Part shown: positions 7,836 to 13,155 of the stretch, piece by piece | How positions within the stretch are numbered: the stretch's first letter is position 1 | Layout of the letters: each line of letters opens with the position of its first letter | The notes under the pieces: model-generated | Database searches by the model: none | What the model was told of the DNA's origin: nothing | The model's input: the letters and a program-made list of their open reading frames with translations, nothing else | Origin: Veillonella sp. | GTDB taxonomy: Bacteria; Bacillota; Negativicutes; Veillonellales; Veillonellaceae | Assembly (NCBI GenBank): GCA_022737715.1 | Contig: JAIITD010000004.1 | Span: 1-28,644, forward strand | Length of the DNA: 28,644 nucleotides | Direction: 5' to 3' | Program-made: the position numbers and the translations under genes

Positions 7836-8897
7836 TTAAAATAAGGTTTCTAATTGACCTGACATATCCGCCATAAATTCATCAAATTTACAGAGCTCTC
7901 GTAGTTCTTGATGTTCCATATCATAACAGGAAATCTTTTTAGATTTTGGGTCCCATACAATTTGATAATCGTTGTACTCACCTAGCTCTTTAGATAAACG
8001 TAATAGATTACGACGACCCCATTTAAATGGAACTGTATCAAGTAAAGGTAAGAACTCTATAGAAATAAAATCTGAGTCTGGCAATTCAAAGTAAAGATTA
8101 TCTCCCTCTAAAAAGGATATTAACACTTTTGGTAGTTTAAATAGTTTTAATTGATCCATTTTATTCTGTTTATCATGGAACTCTGGTGGCTCTAATGTTT
8201 TAAAATACTCTGCCATTTCCATATCGCCCTTTTCAACGGCAATGCTATAGGGACGCATCCCATCCTTTTCTGTGATGGTTACATCTGCACCATGTTCTAC
8301 TAGATATTTACACATCTGTAAATCCACATACCGAGCTGCTACACATAGTGGGGTTGGCTTAAATGGATACACAGAATCAGGCTTGTTGTAATTAATATCC
8401 ACACCATTATTAATAAAGAAATCTAAGACCTCATAATTTTCATCTGTAATGGCATTTCTGAAAGCTTTACCGCCATATTTCTGTACTGTATGGCCTAAGT
8501 CATGAATGAGTTGTAAGTTCTCATATTTCTTGCCATATAAGGCAGCTTGAAAAGCATCTACATCCACAGAGTTCAAAGCATGAATATTAGCACCATGCTC
8601 CACAACATAATCTATTACCTTTTGGTCAGCATACCGAACAGCTAACAAGAAACTTGGATTTTCTTTATCATTTAAATCTACGCCATGTTCGACCAACCAT
8701 TTTACACTTGGCAAACAGTCCATTACTAACGCTAATTGTAGAGGTGAATACTCACTATATTTACCAATTTGTACAGGTTCATCTATATCCCAACCACTAT
8801 TTAATGCGCTTTCAAGTGCTGTTATATTTCCATTTATAATATCTGTCACTAACTTCGGTACAGATTCAAAACTGCCTAAGTCCTTAAGATGTATCAT
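7836..8897 (-). CDS. Ankyrin-repeat protein
   Basis: A 353-residue protein. Residues about 10-235 hold around six ankyrin repeats, recognisable from SPLQLALVMDCLPSVKWLVEHGVDLN, PSFLLAVRYADQKVIDYVVEHGANIH, TPLCVAARYVDLQMCKYLVEHGADV and YSIAVEKGDMEMAEYF. The C-terminal ~115 residues are a separate, unrecognised domain (ISIEFLPLLDTVPFKWGRRNLLRL onward). Ankyrin repeats bind proteins; in bacterial toxin/immunity loci such proteins often serve as immunity factors. There is no signal peptide, so it is cytoplasmic. A strong AGGAGAGAGG site precedes the ATG, 26 bp after the DraG-like gene. Confidence 0.85.
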   Translation of the reverse strand: MIHLKDLGSFESVPKLVTDIINGNITALESALNSGWDIDEPVQIGKYSEYSPLQLALVMDCLPSVKWLVEHGVDLNDKENPSFLLAVRYADQKVIDYVVEHGANIHALNSVDVDAFQAALYGKKYENLQLIHDLGHTVQKYGGKAFRNAITDENYEVLDFFINNGVDINYNKPDSVYPFKPTPLCVAARYVDLQMCKYLVEHGADVTITEKDGMRPYSIAVEKGDMEMAEYFKTLEPPEFHDKQNKMDQLKLFKLPKVLISFLEGDNLYFELPDSDFISIEFLPLLDTVPFKWGRRNLLRLSKELGEYNDYQIVWDPKSKKISCYDMEHQELRELCKFDEFMADMSGQLETLF

Positions 8898-8923
8898 ATC
8901 CCTCTCTCCTATATAATATTTAC

Positions 8924-9721
8924 TTATACAACAACTGGTATAAACTTCTCTTCAAAGGCAGTTAATATACCTAGCAGTTTAGTATCTAAAAACGATAGAG
9001 CCTGTTTTCTAATATCCGTTGGAATACCATAATATGCCTGTGCTACACCGCCACAAATAGCAGCAACAGTATCACTGTCACCACCTATTGAGATGGCATT
9101 GCGAATGGCATCTCCAAAATCAGTAGATTCAAAAAAAGCTTGCAATGCTTGTGGCACGGTTCCTTGACAACTTTCATTAAACCTATAGGTATCTCTGATT
9201 TCATCCAATGTGAAATCCATAGTGTAATAATGCTGATTAATATAATCTCTGATTTCTTGTATATCTTTACCAATTTTAGCTAAGTATACGGCAACTGCTG
9301 TCGCCTCTGCACCTTTCATGCCTTCTGGATGATTATGAGTAACCTCAGTAACTAATTTAGAAAGAAGCTTTGCTTCGTCCAAACTATGTGCTGCCAACCC
9401 AGCAGCACTAACTCTCATAGCTGAGCCATTACCATAACTATTATATGGCTTTGGATTCTCTGAAAAAATCCATCTATAGAACCGATCACCATAACCATAA
9501 CCTGGATAGCATCTCCCAATCGTCTGCATACATTCCACTGCATTTTTTGAAAGATTTCTGTAATTTGGTTGGCTCATAAGAATGGCCTTTGCTACAGCAA
9601 GTGTCATGATACTATCATCAGTTAACACACATTGATCTGTAAAGAAATCAAAGTCCTTCCGTCTAATATTATTAAATTCGAATCGTGAACCAACTATATC
9701 ACCAATGATTGCTCCTAACAT
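8924..9721 (-). CDS. ADP-ribosylglycohydrolase (DraG/ARH family)
   Basis: A 265-residue full-length family member. The N-terminus reads LGAIIGDIVGSRFEF, TDDS with the metal-ligand aspartates is at 34-37, GNGSAMRVSAAG is at 97-108 and the C-terminal metal motif GGDSDT is at 213-218. These supply the two-Mg/Mn centre that hydrolyses ADP-ribose from arginine or similar acceptors. An intact catalytic set implies an active enzyme. The ATG has a strong GGGAGGG site. It leads the packed minus-strand run to 3893. No ADP-ribosyltransferase is visible nearby, so the target is unknown; reversing a foreign ADP-ribosylating toxin is one possibility that fits the context. Confidence 0.93.
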   Translation of the reverse strand: MLGAIIGDIVGSRFEFNNIRRKDFDFFTDQCVLTDDSIMTLAVAKAILMSQPNYRNLSKNAVECMQTIGRCYPGYGYGDRFYRWIFSENPKPYNSYGNGSAMRVSAAGLAAHSLDEAKLLSKLVTEVTHNHPEGMKGAEATAVAVYLAKIGKDIQEIRDYINQHYYTMDFTLDEIRDTYRFNESCQGTVPQALQAFFESTDFGDAIRNAISIGGDSDTVAAICGGVAQAYYGIPTDIRKQALSFLDTKLLGILTAFEEKFIPVVV

Positions 9722-9819
9722 GTTAATCCCTCCCTGAATTTCTTGAATTTAATTATTTAGCTAATTTTTATCGTATTAACTATATACATAAATGTTCCAC
9801 CAATACTATCCATTTAGTT

Positions 9820-9864
9820 TAATTATATTACATTTATAAGTATGAGTGTATAGTAAAAGCCCTT
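9820..9864. repeat. 45-bp direct repeat, copy 1
   Basis: Identical over 45 bp to 11220-11264, starting TAATTATATT and ending AAGCCCTT. It ends inside the left arm of the hairpin that follows the NimA-like gene and reaches towards the DraG-like gene. On the minus strand it contains GTAATATAATT, so it may also carry a promoter for the downstream genes. The two copies bracket the NimA-like gene and the broken nuclease gene. Confidence 0.85.
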
Positions 9865-9881
9865 CGTATAAACGAAGGGCT
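9851..9881 (-). terminator. Terminator after the NimA-like gene
   Basis: AGCCCTTCG at 9858-9866 pairs with CGAAGGGCT at 9873-9881 around a 6-nt loop. On the minus strand the stem is followed by TTTTACTATA. It lies 7 bp past the stop codon of the gene at 9888. The T tract is short, so strength is uncertain. Confidence 0.7.
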
Positions 9882-9887
9882 AATCTA

Positions 9888-10367
9888 TTATTTCTCTTGT
9901 ACTTGTTTACCACTCATATGTTCAATGGTGATTTCAAACATTTGAACTGCTCTACCAGCATGAGCAATATTTTTGTCTACAAGCTGCTCACTAGGATAAT
10001 ATTTCATAGCAAATTCTTTTAATCGATCTATAGATTCTGAACCTGCCTCTAGCAAACGACATCTTCCAAATACGACTACACTTTGTACATACGGCGCCCA
10101 GGATTCAGATTCATCAATTCTCTCATTACCATATACGGTAAAACATACCTTATCTGAAGTTTTCAATGACTCTACTTTATGACCAGCTTTAGCTCCATGA
10201 AAATAAATCTTTTTATTATCACAATCATAAAAATAATTAATAGGAATAGCATAAGGATAACCCTCAACACCATTCATGGCAATAATTCCACGACGATTAG
10301 ATTGTAATAAAGCTTCTGCAGCACTATGGTCTATTTCATTTATCTTTATACGAATTGGTTTAAACAT
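9888..10367 (-). CDS. NimA-like pyridoxamine 5'-phosphate oxidase-fold flavoprotein
   Basis: A 159-residue protein of the split-barrel flavin-binding family. Characteristic segments are GIIAMNGVEGYPYAIPINYFYD at 27-48, KIYFHGAKAGHKVESL at 53-68, KVCFTVYG at 73-80, SVVVFGRCRLL about 111-121 and the C-terminal MFEITIEHMSGKQ. In NimA proteins the equivalent of H58/H62 and the FHG(A/C) motif lie at the FMN site. Members bind FMN or haem and reduce small molecules, including nitroimidazoles in some cases; substrate and resistance role cannot be read here. AGGAG lies 8 bp before the ATG. The nearest strong promoter upstream is the LexA-box promoter at 10681-10710, so its expression may rise with DNA damage. 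Confidence 0.85.
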   Translation of the reverse strand: MFKPIRIKINEIDHSAAEALLQSNRRGIIAMNGVEGYPYAIPINYFYDCDNKKIYFHGAKAGHKVESLKTSDKVCFTVYGNERIDESESWAPYVQSVVVFGRCRLLEAGSESIDRLKEFAMKYYPSEQLVDKNIAHAGRAVQMFEITIEHMSGKQVQEK

Positions 10368-10655
10368 AATCTATCTCCTAATTTTATTTACTTATCCTAT
10401 TTACAAGATACATAAAAGTACCACTATTAGTATCATCAACTTTAGAATATTCTTTCCAATTTATAGGATATATCCCAGTTAATACTATAGGTGCTTCCAT
10501 TCCATACATAGTCCCTTTTCCCGTATTAGAGGACCAATTCATACATCCAGTTTTAATGGAACCCTCCTCAATAGAGAATTCGGCGTATGTACAATCATTA
10601 ATATATTTTTCATCTCATATCTCATACCTCACATTTACATCGAACATAATATCTG

Positions 10656-10669
10656 AGAACATTTGTTTG
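10656..10669. promoter_or_regulatory. LexA-type SOS box 1
   Basis: AGAACATTTGTTTG fits the Gram-positive LexA consensus CGAACNNNNGTTCG at all core positions except one (GTTT for GTTC). It lies just downstream of the -10 element of the minus-strand promoter, where bound repressor would block transcription. Confidence 0.65.
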
Positions 10670-10680
10670 TTTACATGCTT

Positions 10681-10710
10681 ATATTAGCACACGAACGAAT
10701 GTTCTGTCAA
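10681..10710 (-). promoter_or_regulatory. Strong sigma-70-type promoter inside the split nuclease gene
   Basis: On the minus strand TTGACA (10705-10710) is followed after 18 bp by TAATAT (10681-10686), preceded by TGC, an extended -10 motif. A LexA box occupies the spacer. The direction points to the C-terminal nuclease fragment and the NimA-like gene. Confidence 0.7.
10692..10705. promoter_or_regulatory. LexA-type SOS box 2 (perfect core)
   Basis: CGAACGAATGTTCT contains a perfect GAAC-N4-GTTC. It lies inside the spacer between the -35 and -10 elements of the minus-strand promoter, the classic position for repression. Confidence 0.75.
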
Positions 10711-10717
10711 GTGTTTT

Positions 10718-10731
10718 AGAACAAATGTTTG
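10718..10731. promoter_or_regulatory. LexA-type SOS box 3
   Basis: AGAACAAATGTTTG matches the LexA consensus with one core mismatch. It lies immediately upstream of the -35 element on the minus strand. Three boxes within 76 bp are very unlikely by chance. Confidence 0.65.
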
Positions 10732-11219
10732 CAAAAACTTTTAAAATTGCCTATTTACTTTTGTCGGAGGCTTTAGATAAGATATTTCACTAGTTATCTT
10801 AATTGTATAACCTTCAATAAACTTATTACTCTTATCCCTAAATTCCTCTATACGCATTATATCTTTTAAGTAGTTATAACAACCTTGATCCTTAGCACCT
10901 TGCTCCTTCAACACATACACTTCATCATTTATAGTTTTAATACATTTTTTTGTCGTATATTTAAGCTCAATAGGAATCCATTTACCATCTAATATAACAA
11001 GAATATCAAGATGTAAATTAGGATTAAATTCAGGTACAAACTCTAATCTAATATCACAATTTGGATATTGTTCTTTAATCATCCAGGCTAAGCTAAACTG
11101 AAAATCTGCTTCCGAATGAAATATTGGTCGCCAAATACTCAATTGGTGCATTATTTTATCAATATCTAAAATTAGTCCCACACCACATACCTCATTCAAT
11201 ACAATTTAACTACTTATAC

Positions 11220-11264
11220 TAATTATATTACATTTATAAGTATGAGTGTATAGTAAAAGCCCTT
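11220..11264. repeat. 45-bp direct repeat, copy 2
   Basis: Identical to 9820-9864. It covers the region from upstream of the nuclease gene start into the left arm of the hairpin that ends the 11289 gene. After the shared CCCTT the two copies diverge (TG here, CG in copy 1), yet each is completed into a hairpin by a matching right arm. Confidence 0.85.
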
Positions 11265-11288
11265 TGCACAAGCAAAGGACTTTTACTA
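11251..11288. terminator. Long bidirectional terminator hairpin
   Basis: TAGTAAAAGCCCTTTGC at 11251-11267 pairs with GCAAAGGACTTTTACTA at 11272-11288 with a single C/A mismatch: 17 positions with a 4-nt loop. A-rich and T-rich arms on both sides allow termination in either direction. It abuts the stop codon of the 11289 gene. Confidence 0.8.
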
Positions 11289-11990
11289 TTAGTACTCAAT
11301 TTCGATTCCATTTATATATGCAAATTTAATCATAGCAGAGCCATAAAACTCACTTTTATCTAATGAAATATTTTCTTTTGGCATGTCTTTCAACTGATTA
11401 TAAAATTCAATATACATACTTCTTAACTCAGAATTTTTGATTATTTTATTAAAATATTGTTGAGCTTTATCTTTTCCACCATAATGATAAATATAATACA
11501 GTAGATTATGATTGTTTATATCTCCCTCTATAAGTTTTTCAGTATTACGTTCTTTATCTTCAAAATCTTCAAATAGCGGTATTATATATTCCTCACATAA
11601 CTTGCTAACTTCATCTACAGTATATTGATAGCTAGCACCTGCTAATTGATACCAATGCCATTCCGTTCTATTTAACAAACGACCTAATTCTCCGCCATAT
11701 ACAAACCCGTTATGAATATTAGCTTTTTCCATAGATTTAGAATAAATAGCAATATGTGGAACAAACTCTACGCTATCTGCATAGTTATTTCTATTGGCCT
11801 GAAAGTATATCTCAAAAGTAAGGTCTTTATTTTTAGATGATTTCTTTAACTTCTGACCTTTTCTAACTACCTTAAAATCAGGAAATTTACTTGCTATCTC
11901 CTGCCAAGCTTTTTCACATAACTCTCTAGGTTTCAAAATTGTAAAAGTCCTCCTAAATAGTGCTGTATTTCTTTTAAAGATTACTTTCAA
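11289..11990 (-). CDS. Unknown protein, DUF4304-like layout
   Basis: Up to 233 residues, soluble, no signal peptide. The N-terminal half alternates strands and helices (LTFEIYFQANRNNYADSVEFVPHIAIYSK, then GFVYGGELGRLL and WYQLAGASYQY), a layout reminiscent of DUF4304 immunity-like proteins. The C-terminal half is helical. I am not sure of the family. The longest frame begins at a TTG (11990), but a perfect AGGAGG lies inside it at 11949-11954, followed after 12 nt by a TTG at 11936 (starting as KPRELCEKAWQEI), with an ATT just before it. I think 11936 is the likelier true start. The gene ends at the long hairpin 11251-11288. Confidence 0.6.
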   Translation of the reverse strand: MKVIFKRNTALFRRTFTILKPRELCEKAWQEIASKFPDFKVVRKGQKLKKSSKNKDLTFEIYFQANRNNYADSVEFVPHIAIYSKSMEKANIHNGFVYGGELGRLLNRTEWHWYQLAGASYQYTVDEVSKLCEEYIIPLFEDFEDKERNTEKLIEGDINNHNLLYYIYHYGGKDKAQQYFNKIIKNSELRSMYIEFYNQLKDMPKENISLDKSEFYGSAMIKFAYINGIEIEY

Positions 11991-12044
11991 TAACTATATC
12001 AGATGTATATTAAAGTATTTCCTTTTCCCAAGCAATACATGAGT

Positions 12045-12146
12045 TTAAAACTCTAATGCATCTTTATTAAAATTTATAAGATCACCTTCAATATTTTGAA
12101 TTATTTTAGTCCATTCATATACAGATTACTTTATCGGTAAAAACAT
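12045..12146 (-). pseudogene. Short coding relic
   Basis: From ATG 12144-12146 the frame reads MFLPIK, a TAA at 12126-12128, then SVYEWTKIIQNIEGDLINFN and KDALEF before the final TAA at 12045. The second part looks like the C-terminal helix of a real protein. It may be the tail of a lost immunity-type gene. At 34 codons this is weak and could be chance in AT-rich DNA. Confidence 0.3.
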
Positions 12147-12149
12147 GGG

Positions 12150-12569
12150 TTATTTTTTGACACGATACACCATATCTCCGCTATTCCAAATATATATAAT
12201 CGTAGATACTGGAGGTTTTTCATCGGCCCAAAGCCAACCTGTATATGTAGTTGTATTGGCAAAATAGCCTTCAGTAATTATTTCAAATTCTGAGTCTACA
12301 TACTCATTTATAAAATCTTGTAAACAAAGAGACTTTCCATAAAAGCGACCTTCACCCAAGGTTTTGTTAAATATTAGTGCCTTACACAAATCCACATCAC
12401 AGTTGTTAAAACATATTTCTCCTGAGAATGCTTTTTCTTCACCATCTAACAATTAATACATTTCTTCAACTGTTAATGTTAATGTTTTATTATGAATTTT
12501 GATTCTATTTACTTTACTACCATAAAGACTGAAAAGGATATTACTTTTTCTATCATGTATAAACTCCAT
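12150..12569 (-). pseudogene. Unknown gene interrupted by one in-frame stop
   Basis: The ATG at 12567-12569 has GAGG 6 nt upstream. It opens MEFIHDRKSNILFSLYGSKV, continues to VEEMY, meets TAA at 12453-12455, then resumes in the same frame as LLDGEEKAFSGEICFNN and runs 100 residues to DMVYRVKK. A single nonsense change therefore splits an otherwise intact ~139-residue gene. An alternative TTG at 12452 would give a 100-residue product but has no ribosome site. I do not recognise the family; small size and context resemble the immunity-type genes to the left. The frame also stays open upstream of the ATG to 12656, close to the repeat junction at 12641, so an original longer start may have been lost. 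Confidence 0.6.
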
Positions 12570-12640
12570 ATTATTCCTCACAATATGAAATCTAAAATTG
12601 TAATTTAAATAAATTCTAGGTTTTTCTATTTTAAATTTGA

Positions 12641-12745
12641 TTATATGGGCATCCTTTCACTCTTGGTGAGCAAAGCAACAGCTTCAGCAGTAGGCTGTTT
12701 CCAATCATTCTTCACTTCGCTCAAATTCTTGGACATACTTGCCAT
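12641..12745 (-). other. 34-codon open frame resembling a second RlmD-like tail
   Basis: MASMSKNLSEVKNDWKQPTA is followed by EAVALLTKSERMPI. The ATG abuts the hairpin repeat at 12746-12808 and has no ribosome site, so expression is doubtful. The phrase TAEAVALLTKSE resembles the RlmD C-terminus TAHVEAVALLTRNE, and its DNA shares TCACTTCG with the loop of the hairpin repeat. It may be a degraded older copy of the same attachment-like repeat, or a dispersed repeat. Confidence 0.4.
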
Positions 12746-12808
12746 GGGCGGTGCTATCACTCACTGCGTCACTTCGTTCCTAGTGAGTAAAACCACCGCC
12801 TCAACGTG
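12746..12808 (-). repeat. Displaced copy of the rlmD 3' end, hairpin-forming (att-like)
   Basis: 63 bp aligned without gaps to 19316-19378, with nine differences. On the minus strand it encodes HVEAVVLLTRNEVTQ and stop, i.e. the RlmD C-terminus without the rest of the gene. It folds with GGCGGTG (12747-12753) pairing CACCGCC (12794-12800) and ACTCACT (12759-12765) pairing AGTGAGT (12782-12788), around the 16-nt loop GCGTCACTTCGTTCCT. Proposed far end of the island. Confidence 0.75.
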
Positions 12809-12865
12809 GAACAATACCTCCTGATTGATATCAGAATAACCGCCCGTTCGTGAAAACATATCATA

Positions 12866-13153
12866 TCAAAAAGGAAACAAGTCCACTCCCACCGAAAAAC
12901 CTGATTCACATCTAAAAATTGTGTAATTTTCAGTATCTATATCAAGGTCTTTACTGTCTGCGTTTATGGGAAACAGTCGAGGTATGCTCTTTACTACTAT
13001 ATTATGCAGACTTTTTAGTATAACTGTGTTTTCGCCACTGTCTCAATAGTTGAGACAGTAAATTCTGACCTATTTTCTCATAGAGATACTGCATCAGCCA
13101 CTGATGAACCAATACACTCCACAAAGTTGAGTTGCCGGATTTCACCGTCTCGA
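12866..13153 (-). pseudogene. Degenerate coding stretch in two frames
   Basis: The ~350 bp between the SEC-C gene and the hairpin repeat hold no intact gene. From just past the SEC-C stop one frame reads VKSGNSTLWSVLVHQWLMQY, LYEKIGQNLLSQLLRQWRKH and stops at 13002. A second frame, open 12866-13042, reads LFPINADSKDLDIDTENYTI, FRCESGFSVGVDLFPF. Neither has a good start. Together they look like one frameshifted gene, but I do not recognise it. Confidence 0.35.
13037..13059. repeat. Perfect 10-bp palindrome
   Basis: ACTGTCTCAA and TTGAGACAGT flank a 3-nt TAG. It lies inside the degenerate coding stretch and has no T tract. It could be an operator, a transposon-end remnant or chance. Confidence 0.5.
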
Positions 13154-13155
13154 CC

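Larger units (their letters stand above)
10384..11199 (-). pseudogene. PD-(D/E)XK nuclease-like gene split by an inserted promoter segment
   Basis: The N-terminal part (10741-11199, 152 residues) has FHSEADFQFSLAWMI, then LDILV and PIELKYTTK, the spacing of a PD-(D/E)XK nuclease core (E, D, ExK), then GAKDQGCYNYLKDIMRIE. It stops at TAA 10741-10743. In the same frame further on, 10384 to about 10610 encodes what looks like the family's missing C-terminus (CTYAEFSIEEGSIKTGCMNW, KGTMYGMEAPIVLTGIYPIN, WKEYS). The two halves are separated by about 130-150 bp with stops at 10741-10743, 10684-10686 and 10615-10617, containing a promoter and three LexA-type boxes. The catalytic core remains in the first half, so a shortened protein could still be made. 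The start is a TTG at 11199; a GTG at 11181 or an ATG at 11151 are alternatives. Confidence 0.65.

Noticed and set aside
10276..10482. 68-residue plus-strand open frame over the NimA-like gene start
   Set aside because: Antisense to a clear gene and to the C-terminal nuclease fragment; low-complexity composition and no ribosome site.
13037..13059. Terminator of the SEC-C operon
   Set aside because: The palindrome lies about 100 bp past the stop, has no following T tract and falls within a coding-like stretch.
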